Source: CAVUXJ01 sp963814975 (GTDB lineage Bacteria; Acidobacteriota; Vicinamibacteria; Vicinamibacterales; CAVVIG01). From it: a stretch of 64,000 nt of DNA. The stretch lies in contig CAWFFB010000021.1 in the NCBI GenBank assembly GCA_963814975.1, forward strand, positions 143,033 to 207,032, given 5' to 3'. Both the position numbers and the translations under genes were made by a program. Below are positions 50,901 through 60,652 of the stretch, piece by piece. Within the stretch, counting starts at the first letter, position 1. Each line of letters begins with the position of its first letter. Under the pieces are notes generated by a model, which saw nothing but the letters and a program-made list of their open reading frames with translations, did not search any database and was not told the DNA's origin.

Positions 50901-52830
50901 GCGATTGTAGACGCGGACTTCGTCGATGAGGCCGGCGAAATGTTCGCCGTAGAAGTCGGCGCCAATCGTGAGGACGGCGTTCGAGGTGGAGACGGCATCG
51001 GTCTGTGCGCCGGTGGCGACCTGGATGCCGTTGACGTAGAGCCGGATGGTCGTGCGGTCGTAGGTGGCGGCCAGATGCGTCCAGGCGTCGACGGCCAATG
51101 TCGCCGTGCCGAACACGTTCTGGTTCGCCGCTCCGAACGTGCCGCCGACCGCTGGCCGGTTCTGATTGTCGGAGCCGGCCATCAGGTAATACCGATCGAC
51201 ATCCTTGTGAAGGATGGCGCGCCAGCCGGCGGGCGTCACGCTCGGCCTCACCCACGCCTCGAGCGTCATCGCGTTGGCGAGGTCGAGTGAGGCCGAGTCG
51301 GGCACGGTGACGCGGGCGGTCGTACCGTTGAAGCTGAGCGCGCCGCCGAATTTCCCTGAGGCCGTGCGGGTCGCGCTGGTGATGGTGCCGGTGTTGGTGT
51401 TACCGGACGCGTCGGTCACCGTCGTGCCGCTCGGTTCATCGAAGCCGTATGCGGCGACGAGGCCGGTCGGGGGCGGCTCGGCGCGCTGCCGGTCGTGGCC
51501 GACGCGACCGTGGAGTATGGTCCGAAGAGGCCGGCTGCATCGGTCGCGCGCACGCGATATGAGTAGCTCGTCGTCGGTGTCAAGCCGACGTCCACATACG
51601 TCGGACCGATGACGGGAGCGATCTCGGCGAAGGTGCTGCAGCTCGCTGTCTGGCAGCGCTCGACGCGATACCCGGTGACGCCAACGTTGTCGGTGGCCGC
51701 ACGTCCAGGTCAGCGTGATCTGACTGCCGCTGGCGCTTGCCGACAAGATTCGTCGGCGCCGTCGGCGGCGTGGTATCGGGCACGGTGGTCGAGAAGGTAA
51801 CCGAGGCGTCAGTGTTCGGAATAGCCGGAGTGGTCGGCGCGGACCAGGTGGCCGATGAGCGTATGCGGGCCGGCCGGGACGTTGGCGAACTGAAAGACGC
51901 CATCGAACGTCAGGTCCATGATCTCCGGATTGGCATCGAGCTGGAAGTGCACATGATCGACGCCCGTCTGATCGCCCGTGGACGAGTAGGTGACGTTGAC
52001 CGTGGTCCCGGCGATTGTGGCGCCGGCGGCGGGCTGTGTGATGGTCAGGCGCGGGCCCGTCGGCGTGATGGGCGTGCCCATGTCGGTCTGAATCTCCCGG
52101 CGGTGAGCGCGCGGTTGTAGATGCGCACTTCGTCAATCAGGCCGGTGAAGTATTCGCCGTAGAAATTGGCGCCGATCGTCAGCACCGCATTTGAGGTGGA
52201 CACCGCCTGCGTCTGCGTGCCGGTTGGCTACCTGGACCCCATTGACGTAGAGCCGCACCGTCGTGCGGTCGTAAGTGGCGGCCAGATGCGTCCAGATATT
52301 CACCGGGAGGGCGGTCGGCGCATGGGTACGTTCTGATTGACTGTGCCGAACGTGCCGCCAAACGCCGGCCGGTTCTGTATTGGAGCCGGCCATCAGGTAA
52401 TAGCGGTCGACGTCTTTGGCGATGATGGCGCGCCAATTCGACGGGGCGACGGTCGGGCAGAACCCAGGCCTCCAGCGTCAGAGCATCGGTCAGATCGAGC
52501 GAGGGGGCATCGGGAACGGTGACGCGGGCGGTGGTGCCGTTGAAGCTCAGCGCGCCGACGCCGTACTTGCCGGCCGTCGTCCAGGTCGCGCCCGCGATCG
52601 TCCCCGTGTTGCCGTTGCCGGACGAGTCCGTGACGACCGTGCCCGTCCCTTCATCGAAGCCATAGGCCGCCACCAGGCCGCTCTTTGCGCGCGGGCCGTC
52701 CACCAAGGTGCCCGCGACGACAGCAACACACACCCCCAGCACCATGGCCCACGCGACGGTCCTGCGAGGGCCCTGTAAGGGGCTCAGCGGAAGCCGAGCT
52801 GACGGCTGAGATTCGAGGTTCGACGCTCAC
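47940..52830 (-). CDS. Giant exported LamG / galactose-oxidase-like copper radical oxidase, frameshifted
   Basis: About 1630 residues if joined. GTG start at 52830 preceded by AGGAGG; a signal segment AMVLGVCVAVVAGTLV follows a break near 52765. Order: LamG (about 52680-52090), Ig-like (52080-51780), Fn3 (51770-51490), LamG (51470-50875), two Ig-like (50865-50290), galactose-oxidase propeller (50270-48990), its C-terminal DUF1929 domain, Fn3 (48880-48600), LamG (48570-47960). All radical-copper residues have counterparts: Cys in TMNLFCAGHAF (50083), Tyr in MAARRYYPTAT (49935 or 49932), Tyr-His in TPRLYHSTALLLPD (49323/49320), His in GAVTHSINQNQR (49065). Breaks near 52480, 52230, 52100, 51750, 51480, 50620, 50430, 50285, 50020, 49000, 48410 and 48090. 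Oxidises primary alcohols of sugars, presumably on surface glycans. Copper-efflux genes follow immediately. Confidence 0.8.
47960..52680 (-). repeat. Three near-identical LamG-coding repeats
   Basis: Copies at about 47960-48570, 50875-51470 and 52090-52680. The stretch coding DEVRVYNRALTAAEIQTDMGTP is almost the same at DNA level in all three, indicating recent duplication. Two Fn3 copies (48600-48880, 51490-51770) and two Ig-like copies (50570-50865, 51780-52080) are also near-identical, so LamG-Ig-Fn3 was copied as a block. Confidence 0.75.
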
Positions 52831-52950
52831 GCACACCTCCTGGAGTCTACTCGGTTGCCGCGATGGTGAGCTTCGATCGTTCGACGTGATATAGCCGGCC
52901 GAATCAGACGACAACGAGAAGGTCCAGGCGTCATCGATCCTGTCTGTCGA

Positions 52951-54267
52951 CTAACCGATGGGCGATACTCTCGTTCGGCAAAATGGACGTACTGTTCCTC
53001 GCGAAGCCGATCGGCCAGGCGGTTGGGCGGCAAGGTCACGTCGGCGTACGTGAGCACCTGCGTCCTTTGGAATGTCGCGAAGGAGGCTGCAGCCCTCGAC
53101 GAGTCCCTCAGGCAGGTAGCGCTCGCGACGCATCTCGGGAGAGTTCACCGCTTCGCCGTAGGTCATGTAGCAGCCGTAATCGTCGAGAGTCTCGCCGGCC
53201 TTCAGGTCCCGCTTCGCCACCGCGCAGACCTCCACGACCGGGCCCGCAAGCGGCTTGGCTGCTGAATCGCGGAACAGGACGGCCCGCGCAATCGCATTCG
53301 GCACTTCAAAGTGCACGAGGTGATAGGGAATGAAGAAGGAGTAGAGTGGGCCTTCGCCCATCTTGTACAGACTCAGGTAGTGCTGCTGCTTCGGGATCCG
53401 GATGCTCGGCAAGGCAGTACACCTTCGTGAGCGGCGTGCCCACCACGTAGTCGACAATCCCTCCCAGCTGCCTGAGCTCGTCGATGTCGTAGAGCCGCCC
53501 GATCGTCATCACGTCGTCGCGGTATTCCTTGCCGCGCGACATGCCGCGTGATTTCACCACGAAGCCGGTGGCGTTGGCGACGATCGCCTGTTCGAAGCTG
53601 ATCTTCGAGCCGTCGGCGAAACTGGTGACCATCGCGGGATTCTGGCCCCACTTTTCGGCGAACCCCTTCTGCGTTGTCGGAGTTCCGATAGGGATCCTGC
53701 AAGCCCTTGATGTTGCCTATCACCCGCGGGATGAGTCCGAGCCCGCGCACCCACCGATACAGATTCATCTGGACGCCGGGTTCGTCGCCATCGCACGCGG
53801 ACAGGATGACGCCGTACTTCGCGGCATAGACCTGAAGGATCGGTCCGATCGTCGCGTCGATCTCGGCGTTCATCAGGACGACGTCCTTGTGATGCTTGAA
53901 CGCTTCGAGGATGACCTGCGCGCCGAACTCGACCGAACCCGGTCGTCTCGACCAGCACGTCGATCTGCTCGGATCGCGCGAGGAGGCATCGCATCCGCGG
54001 TTGCCACAGGCTGCTCTGCCGGATGGCCTCGTCCAGCGCCGACTGCGTCTCCGCGATCACCGGCTCGAGCTCATCGCTCACGTACGTAAAGGCGTCGACG
54101 GCCCTCTCGACGCGGCGGTTGTAGATCGCCACGAGCCGCATGCCGGGGACGCTCTTCACGATCTGGTTGGCCAGGCCTCGCGCCATGAAACCGGCGCCGA
54201 TCAGGCCGACGCGGATAGGTTTGCCTTCGGCCTCGCGCGCTCGAAGCGCGTTGTCAACAAGAATCAT
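52951..54267 (-). CDS. NAD(P)-dependent oxidoreductase with C-terminal SAF domain, frameshifted
   Basis: Start MILVDNALRAREAEGKPIRV at 54267, strong GAGGAGG before it. Rossmann motif VGLIGAGFMARGLANQIVKS, homoserine-dehydrogenase-like DVVLMNAEIDATIGPILQVY, SACDGDEPGVQMNLYRWVRG, and a SAF domain VVEVCAVAKRDLKAGETLDD followed by GCYMTYGEA. Breaks near 53985, 53930, 53680, 53410 and 53080; the last true residues (about LTYADVTLPPNRLADRLREE) lie in another frame, so the end is approximate. Roughly 438 residues. Relatives occur in deoxy- or branched-sugar loci beside RfbC and RfbF, as here; the substrate is unknown. Downstream of rfbC by 10 bp. Confidence 0.75.
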
Positions 54268-54277
54268 GTCTGCCTCC

Positions 54278-54844
54278 TCAGCTGATGCGCATGCGAGCCT
54301 GAAGCTCGAGTCCGATCTCCGACAGCGGCTTCCACTGTCGATCCTTTTCCGAGATGACGCTGACCGGCAGAGGCCATGCGAGGCCCAGGCGCGGGTCGTC
54401 GTACGGCAGGCCGCCTTCGGCGCCCGGCGTGTAGAACTCGCCGACATGGTACGTCGTCTCGGTATTGTCCTCGAGCGCCTGATATCCGTGGGCGAACCGT
54501 TCCGGGATGTAGATGCCTCGGTGATTGTCGGCGGTCAGCTCCACGGTGATGTGCTGAAGATAGGTCGGCGATTCCGGTCGCAGATCGACGATGATGTCGA
54601 GAATCGCCCCGCGGCTGCAGCGAACCAGCTTGGTCTCGGCTGCCGGGGGAGACTGAAAATGCATGCCGCGAATCGTTCCCTTGCGCCGGTTGAAGCCGAT
54701 GTTCGCCTGGGCGATCACCGGCTTGAGCCCGTGCGCCGCGAACTCGTGCTGACAGAACGCGCGCGCGAAAAATCCCCGCTCGTCGTCGCGGCGCTCGAGG
54801 TCGATGATAAATGCTCCTGCGAGTGTGGTCTCTGAGAAAATCAT
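54278..54844 (-). CDS. rfbC: dTDP-4-dehydrorhamnose 3,5-epimerase family protein
   Basis: 188 residues, intact. RmlC cupin: LAGAFIIDLERRDDERGFFA, QANIGFNRRKGTIRGMHFQS (catalytic His of RGMHFQ), VRCSRGAILDIIVDLRPESP, GIYIPERFAHGYQALEDNTE and YHVGEFYTPGAEGGLPYDDP. The open frame continues upstream past the promoter and is not coding. In this cluster it is likely to epimerise a CDP- or dTDP-4-keto sugar rather than classical rhamnose, since no rmlA/B/D are adjacent. First gene of a short minus-strand unit with the SAF-domain oxidoreductase. Confidence 0.9.
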   Translation of the reverse strand: MIFSETTLAGAFIIDLERRDDERGFFARAFCQHEFAAHGLKPVIAQANIGFNRRKGTIRGMHFQSPPAAETKLVRCSRGAILDIIVDLRPESPTYLQHITVELTADNHRGIYIPERFAHGYQALEDNTETTYHVGEFYTPGAEGGLPYDDPRLGLAWPLPVSVISEKDRQWKPLSEIGLELQARMRIS

Positions 54845-54950
54845 GAGTGATGCCTGTGCTTTCTTATGATGATGTGTCTGCTGCCGCGCCGCCGCGCGTG
54901 ACGTTCGAGACGAGGCCACTAGCCTGTGTCCAGCGCGTTTGCCGAGCCTG

Positions 54951-54966
54951 AGCAAGGCTGTGGCCA
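54951..54966 (-). promoter_or_regulatory. Sigma-54-type promoter for rfbC and the oxidoreductase
   Basis: Minus-strand TGGCCACAGCCTTGCT, exact -24/-12 spacing, -12 GC at 54953-54952, start near 54941 and leader of about 97 bases. Confidence 0.55.
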
Positions 54967-55166
54967 TCGCGCCGACAATCTCGGAACACCGTAAACACGG
55001 CGTCTGAATCACTCTCAAGGTCGCATCGCCGGGTCTGGAATTCTGCGACTTTTAGTCCCCGTCCAAGGCGACTTTTGGCCTCCCGGCGTGGCCGGCCCGC
55101 GGCTTCCGGCGTCGCTGGTCGGCGGCATTTGTTGGCGTACGCCTGGAGTTGTGGCGAAGATGGTCA
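54967..55166. other. Divergent intergenic region between rfbC and the epimerase gene
   Basis: About 200 bases between outward-facing sigma-54-type sites; a likely site for shared activator binding. No gene supported. Confidence 0.4.
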
Positions 55167-55182
55167 TGGCCGAGTCCTTGCT
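55167..55182 (+). promoter_or_regulatory. Sigma-54-type promoter for the epimerase-cytidylyltransferase-deacetylase genes
   Basis: TGGCCGAGTCCTTGCT on the plus strand; GG at 55168-55169 and GC at 55180-55181. Predicted start near 55192, leader about 69 bases to the ATG at 55261. Confidence 0.55.
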
Positions 55183-55260
55183 CCGGTGGACGGCCGTCGG
55201 TGCTCCGCACGACTGTCGACGGAACGATTCTCTCACTGAAGCGCTAATCAGGAAGGTCCA

Positions 55261-56299
55261 ATGAAGGTATTAGTTACAGGACATCACGGTTACATCGGCT
55301 CCGTCATGGTGGGCGTGCTCGCACGAGCCGGTCATGCGGTGACGGGCCTGGACACGTGATCTCTACGACGGGTGCGACTTCGGCGACGATGCCCTCAGCG
55401 TTCCTTCGATCCGGAAGGACATTCGCGACGTCGTGCCGGCCGATCTCCGGGGGTTCGACGCGGTCATCCACCTGGCCGCGCTGTCCAACGATCCGCTCGG
55501 GTGTCTCGACGAATCCTGCACCTCGACATCAATCACCTGGGGAGCGTGACGCTCGCGCGCGCGGCTAAGGCCGCGGGCGTTCCGCGCTTTCTTTTCGCCT
55601 CGTCCTGCAGCCTCTACGGAGCGGCCGGCGACGCAGATGCTCGACGAGTCGGCGGCATTCAACCCGATCACCGCGTACGGCCAATCCAAGGTGCTGGTGG
55701 AAGCCGACGTCTCCAAGCTGGCAGACGAATCGTTCAGCCCGACGTATCTTCGCAACGCGACCGCCTACGGCGTCGTCGCCGCGCCTGCGGGCCGACATCG
55801 TCGTCAACAACCTGGTCGGGGTCGCGTACACGACCGGCGAGGTGCTGATTCAGAGCGACGGCACGCCGTGGCGGCCGCTCGTGCACATCCAGGACATCTC
55901 GCGCGCGTTTCTCGCCGTGCTCGAGGCGCCGCGCGAGGCGATTCACAACCAGGCGTTCAACGTCGGGAGCAGCCACGGAGAACTACCAGATTCGCGACAT
56001 CGCCGCCATCGTGCAGGAAGTCGTGCCCGGATGCGTGGTCAAGTACCGTGGAAGGCGGCGGCCCGGACCCGCGCTGCTACCGTGTGAGCTGCGAGAAGCT
56101 GACGAAGTACATTCCCGACTTCCGCACCGAATGGACCGTGCGTCGGGGCGCCGAGGAGCTGTACACGAATTTCGTGCAAGCATGGACTGACACGCCGAGA
56201 TGTTTTCGCGGCTACGTGAGGCTGGCGCGAATCCAGGAACTGCTCGGCGACGGCCGACTCGATGCCACCCTCCGATGGCAAAGCGCGGTGACGGTCTGA
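55261..56299 (+). CDS. NAD-dependent epimerase/dehydratase (SDR), heavily frameshifted
   Basis: MKVLVTGHHGYIGSVMVGVL at the start, preceded by AGGAAGG. DAVIHLAALSNDPLG, SLYGAAGDA, the Tyr-Lys motif in NPITAYGQSKVLVEADVSKL, TYLRNATAYG, VVNNLVGVAYTTGEVLIQSD and PLVHIQDISRAFLAVLEAPR are all recognisable in changing frames. Indels near 55358, 55502, 55635, 55785, 55980 and 56045. About 345 residues. It belongs to the group of SDRs that accompany RfbF-like cytidylyltransferases in sugar loci. Followed after 35 bp by the cytidylyltransferase. Confidence 0.78.
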
Positions 56300-56334
56300 G
56301 CTGAACCAGGTCAGCAGAGACGAAGGATGCGTCG

Positions 56335-57164
56335 ATGAAAGTAGTGCTGTTTTGCGGCGGCCTCGGCATGCGGATCCGCGAGGCCGGAGAGAATGTCCCG
56401 AAGCCGATGGTGACGATCGGCTATCGGCCCGATCCTGTGGCACGTGATGAAGTACTACGCGCACTACGGCCACAAGGACTTCATCCTCTGCCTGGGCTAC
56501 CGCGGCGACGTCATCAAGAACTACTTCCTGCAACTACAGCGAGTGCGTGTCGAACGACTTCGTGCTCTCCGAAGGCGGCAAGAAGCTGGAGCTGATGGGC
56601 TCGCGACATCCACGACTGGAAGATCACCTTCGTCGAAACCGGTGCGACCTCGAACATCGGCCAGCGCCTGAAGGCGGTCGAGCGCCTGTCGCGAGACGAG
56701 CCCGAATTCCTCGCCAACTACAGCGACGGGCTGACCGACCTGTCGCTGCCCGATGCAGCTGGAGCACTTCCGCCGGCAGAACGCGATCGCCAGCTTCGTC
56801 AGCGTCAAGCCGAACCTGAGCTATCATCTCGTCTCGGTCGCCGACGGCGGCCGCGTCACCGCGATCGACGACATCCGGCAAGTCGCCCATCCGGATCAAC
56901 GGCGGATTCTTCGTGTTCCGCCGCGAGATCTTCGACTACATGCGCGACGGCGAAGAGCTGGTCTGTGAGCCATTCCAGCGGCTGGTCGCGGACGCGGCAG
57001 CTTGCCGCATACGAATACGACGGGTTCTGGATGTCGATGGATACGTTCAAGGACCGCCAGCAGCTGGAAGACATCTACGACAAGGGTTCGGCCACGCCCC
57101 GTGGGAAGTCTGGAATGGCGGCACGGACTTGACCGTGAAGGCCTACGCCGGGGTTTCGGCCTAG
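56335..57164 (+). CDS. rfbF: Glucose-1-phosphate cytidylyltransferase-like nucleotidyltransferase, frameshifted
   Basis: Activates a hexose 1-phosphate to CDP- (or other NDP-) sugar. MKVVLFCGGLGMRIREAGEN is the G-G-x-G-x-R nucleotide-binding start, then VPKPMVTIGYRP, VMKYYAHYGHKDFILCLGYR, NDFVLSEGGKKLELM, FVETGATSNIGQRLKAVERL, EFLANYSDGLTDLSL (catalytic Asp), GGFFVFRREIFDYMRDGEEL and AYEYDGFWMSMDTFKDRQQL. Indels near 56428, 56535, 56600, 56755, 56885, 57000 and 57105. About 276 residues, close to RfbF (257). Second gene of the plus-strand unit. Confidence 0.85.
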
Positions 57165-57192
57165 GCGGACGCCGAACGCTGCCGCCGGGCCG

Positions 57193-57855
57193 ATGTCTGC
57201 GCTCAACCTTCGAAGCCACGCCGCGGCCGTTCCGCGTGCTGTGCATCGGCGCCCACTCCGATGATATCGAAATCGGCTGCGGCGGCCTGATCCTCTCCCT
57301 TCTCAGCAGGCAGAAGGCCGTTGATATCGACTGGGTCGTGTTTTCGGCGGTCGGACCGCGGGAGCGCGAAGCCAGACGGAGCGCGGCGACGTTTCTACAG
57401 GGAGCCCACCGCAAGAGCATCATCGTCAAGCATTTTCGTGACGGGTTCTTTCCGTACGACGGCGCGAAGATCAAACGCGTGTTCGAGCAGCTCAAGCAGG
57501 GGGTCGACGCCCGATCTCGTCCTGACCCACTACCGCGACGATCGGCACCAGGACCATCGGGTGCTCTCCGACCTAACGTGGAACACCTTCCGCGATCATC
57601 TGGATACTCGAATATGAAATTCCCGAAGTTCGACGGCGACCTGGGCACCCCCAATTGTTTCGTGCCCCTCGATCAACGCATCTGCTCCCGCAAGGTGAAG
57701 TACCTTGAACGAGGCCTTCGGAACCCAGCGCGACAAGCACTGGTTTACGGACGAGACGTTCACTGGGCCTGATGCGGCTGCGGGGCATGGAATGCCGAGC
57801 TCCGAAGGGCTATGCCGAGGCCTTCTACGCGCGCAAGGTTGTGTTCGAGGTCTGA
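57193..57855 (+). CDS. PIG-L/LmbE family deacetylase, frameshifted
   Basis: Zinc-dependent de-N-acetylase. PFRVLCIGAHSDDIEIGCGG carries the A-H-S/P-D-D metal motif and LVLTHYRDDRHQDHRVLSDL the H-x-D-H motif. Breaks just after the start (the family frame begins at FEATPRPF), near 57510, 57600, 57710 and 57765; final frame ends AEAFYARKVVFEV at 57855. About 220 residues. The ATG at 57193 is the best start but needs a frame change within ten codons. Third gene of the unit; the IS630 element lies 37 bp downstream, so further genes may have been cut off. Confidence 0.75.
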
Positions 57856-57892
57856 CTGATCCGGTAGACTGGTCGATACGGTCGCTTTCTTC

Positions 57893-59081
57893 TAGTGTCG
57901 TGTCTCTGAAGTTATGTAAATAACCGTCTGCTTCGCGTCGTACAGGGCGACAGGAGGCAGATTATGGCTCGACCGAAAGCGGTGTTGGTGGTGACCCCGG
58001 AGCAACGGCAGACGCTCGACTCGATGGCGCATCGAGCGCGGACGGCGCCACTGCTGGCACGTCGAGCCCGCATCGTCCTGGCGTGCGCGACGGGATTGGA
58101 CAACACCACGGTCGCCAAGAAGCTGCGGATGTCGCAGCCGACCGTCGGGCGGTGGCGGCAGCGGTTTATCGACAAGGGCGTGGACGGGTTGTTGGACGAA
58201 CCGCGGCCGGGCACGCCGCGAACGATCGACGACACGCAGGTGGAAACCATCGTGACGCGGACGCTGGAAAGTACGCCACCCGGCGCGACGCACTGGAGTA
58301 CGCGCACGCTCGCGAAGGCCACGGGCGTGAGCCCGATGAGTGTCCATCGCATTTGGCACGCGTTCGGGTTGCAGCCGCATCGCACGGAGACGTTCAAACT
58401 CTCGCCCGATCCGCTGTTGATCGACAAGGTCCGCGACATCGTCGGGCTGTATCTCAACCCACCGCAGCACGCGGCGGTCTTCTGTGTCGACGAAAAGCCG
58501 CAGATCCAAGCGTTGGATCGGACGGCGCCCTTGCTGCCGCTGCGCCCCGGCCAAGCGGAACGGCGCACGCACGACTACAAACGGCACGGGACGACGTCGC
58601 TCTTCGCCGCGATGGAAGTGAAGACGGGCCAGGTGCTGGGCCAGATCCGTCGGCGGCATCGCGCGGTCGAATTCCGCGCGTTCTTGACGGCCCTCGATGC
58701 GCAAGTGCCGGCCGACCTCGACGTGCACGTCATCATGGACAACTACGGCACGCACAAAACGGCGATCATCCGACGCTGGTTCGCGCGTCACCCGCGGTTC
58801 CATCCGCACTTCACACCCACGTACGCGTCGTGGCTCAATCTCGTCGAGCGCTGGTTTGCGGCCCTCGAAACGAAACAATTGCGGCGAGGCGTCCACGACA
58901 GCGTCCGCTCGCTGGAGTCCGCGATTCGCGAATTCATTGATGCCTCCAACACCGCCGGCCAGCCGTATGTGTGGACGAAGACCGCCGATGAAATCCTTGC
59001 GAGCATCGCCCGATTCGCATTACGAACCGTCACCGTCCACGATCAGCAGGTTATGCTGCGAACCACTGGTACGGGACACTA
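57893..59081 (+). mobile_element. IS630-family insertion sequence with TA target duplication
   Basis: Flanked by TA (57893-57894 and 59080-59081), the IS630 target. Imperfect terminal inverted repeats begin GTGTCGTGTCTCTGAAGTT on the left and GTGTCCCGTACCAGTGGTT on the right (reverse strand), about 12 of 19 identical. One complete transposase gene fills it. The transposase stop TAG is completed by the right-hand TA, so it depends on the target site. Confidence 0.8.
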
Positions 59082-59082
59082 G
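57964..59082 (+). CDS. IS630 family transposase
   Basis: 372 residues, intact. AGGAGG six bases before the ATG. N-terminal helix-turn-helix part TTVAKKLRMSQPTVGRWRQR, then a winged part THWSTRTLAKATGVSPMSVH. DDE domain: Asp in AVFCVDEKPQIQALD, Asp in VHVIMDNYGTHKTAIIRRW, Glu in ASWLNLVERWFAALE. Complete, so the element may be active. Clean frame in a region that otherwise follows many indels; this could mean better coverage of a repeated element. Confidence 0.93.
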   Translation: MARPKAVLVVTPEQRQTLDSMAHRARTAPLLARRARIVLACATGLDNTTVAKKLRMSQPTVGRWRQRFIDKGVDGLLDEPRPGTPRTIDDTQVETIVTRTLESTPPGATHWSTRTLAKATGVSPMSVHRIWHAFGLQPHRTETFKLSPDPLLIDKVRDIVGLYLNPPQHAAVFCVDEKPQIQALDRTAPLLPLRPGQAERRTHDYKRHGTTSLFAAMEVKTGQVLGQIRRRHRAVEFRAFLTALDAQVPADLDVHVIMDNYGTHKTAIIRRWFARHPRFHPHFTPTYASWLNLVERWFAALETKQLRRGVHDSVRSLESAIREFIDASNTAGQPYVWTKTADEILASIARFALRTVTVHDQQVMLRTTGTGH

Positions 59083-59386
59083 CGACCGCCTGCGACGAGC
59101 CAAAGGTCGACCAATCGTCCCTGTGCACTCTTTCGTCTGGGCGACCCCTCAGCGCCCATGTCCCATTCCACATAAGGCCGGGGAGGACGCCACGCAGTGT
59201 TCTTTCCACATAAGCGTGTAGCCCTTGCGGGCCCGCATCATCCTGCGGTGGGTTCTGTCTCCTCGGTGCTTCATAAATGAACGATGTAAGCAGTTGAAGT
59301 AGTGTCAAGGCTGAAAATCGCTGACTTCAGAGTGCCTATAGTGGTCCTTTTTAGTCCTTATTCAGTGCTCCATGGTCACTTAGTAC
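59083..59386. other. Intergenic region between IS630 and the sigma-54 activator gene
   Basis: No gene supported. Lower GC than the surroundings toward 59280-59420. Otherwise only the promoter described next. Confidence 0.35.
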
Positions 59387-59416
59387 TTGACCTGGCGGAC
59401 TTCTTGGCTGTATAAC
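59387..59416 (+). promoter_or_regulatory. Sigma-70-like promoter for the activator gene
   Basis: TTGACC (59387-59392), 18-bp spacer, TATAAC (59411-59416). The translation start is a TTG at 59424 or, better, the GTG at 59439. Confidence 0.5.
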
Positions 59417-59438
59417 TAGGGTCTTGGAACAACAACAC

Positions 59439-60597
59439 GTGGAACAAGCAGACCAGCTGATCAGTGCTAGCGCGGCCATGCGCGAGATCGGGCAGGAAGT
59501 GCTGTACACTGCGCCGCACAGACGCCAAGGTTCTCATCTCAGGGGAGAGCGGCGTCGGCAAGGAAGTGGTTGCCCGGCTCATTCATCAGCGAAGCCGGCG
59601 AAGCCACAGTCCCCTCGTGACGATCAACTGTGCCGGGGTGCCGGACTCCCTCCTTGAATCGGAGTTATTCGGGCACGTTCGCGGAAGCTTCACGGATGCC
59701 CATCGCGACAAGCGTGGGTGGTTCGAGCAGGCGCACGGCGGCACGATCTTCATGGACGAAGTCGGCGAGATGAGCATGCGGATGCAGGCTCTCCTGCTCC
59801 GATTTCTCGAGAACGGCGAGATCCAACGCGTCGGCTGCGACCGCGTCAGCTCGATGGTCGACGTGCGGGTGATCGCCGCGACCAACAAGAATTTGCTGGA
59901 GCACACGGCAAACAAAACGTTTCGCGAGGATCTGTACTACCGGCTGAACGTCATTCACTTAGCCATACCGGCGCTGCGCGAGCGGCGGGAGGACATTCCG
60001 CTGCTCTTCGATCACTTTCTCCGAGCCTATGGCAAGCGCCACCACATCGAGCCACCGACGCTGCTCGAAGAGACCATGGCGAGACTCGTGGCCTACGACT
60101 GGCCAGGCAACGTGCGCGAGTTGAAGAACGCGGCCGAACGCCTCGTGATTCGCAGAGAGGGAGCGGTTATCAGCCCCGAAGATCTCCCCCGGGAAATCTC
60201 GGGAAAATGGTCCGGACCGGTTGCTGTTAAAGCGGTACTGCCGGGCAGATTGACGCCGGACGTGCTGTACAAGCGCATGAGTGTTGGTGGGGAATCCTTC
60301 TGGTCCGTCGTGTATGAGCCCTTCATGGCTCATGATCTCACGCGAGACGATCTTCGGGCGATTGTCAGCCGCGGCCTCGAACGCACAAGGGGCAACTACA
60401 AGGTGCTGGTTCAGAGCTTCAATCTCGAGCCCTCAGACTACAAGCGCTTCCTGAGTTTCCTGCGTAAGCACGAGTGCCACATGCCGTTCCAGCGATTCAG
60501 AGCGGTGCCTGTGCGGTTGTCCGACGAAGAAGAGCGCTTGCAGCCACGAGATGAGCGCTGGCAGACCGGAAGCGCGGCTAAGGGGGGGAGCGGCTGA
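59439..60597 (+). CDS. Sigma-54-interacting AAA+ transcriptional activator without receiver domain, one frameshift
   Basis: About 385 residues. The protein begins almost directly with the AAA+ domain: Walker A GESGVGKEVV, PLVTINCAGVPDSLLESELF, GGTIFMDEVGEMSMRMQALL (Walker B), VIAATNKNLLE, FREDLYYRLNVIHLAIPALR and WPGNVRELKNAAERLVIR. The sigma-54 contact loop usually GAFTGA reads GSFTDA. The C-terminal part (DDLRAIVSRGLERTRGNYKV, SDYKRFLSFLRKHECHM) is the place for a DNA-binding helix-turn-helix. A break near 59515 shifts the first 25 residues. No receiver, GAF or PAS domain, so activity must be set by partner proteins or expression. Two receiver-like genes are next door. Confidence 0.85.
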
Positions 60598-60652
60598 CGC
60601 CACTGCGGCGGGAAGCGCCCTGGCTCCCTAGGGGGGGCCGTCCAGATGGATT

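Noticed and set aside
59393..59408. TGGCGGACTTCTTGGC as a sigma-54 site before the activator gene
   Set aside because: The -12 element has GG instead of GC, and a better sigma-70-like promoter covers the same place.
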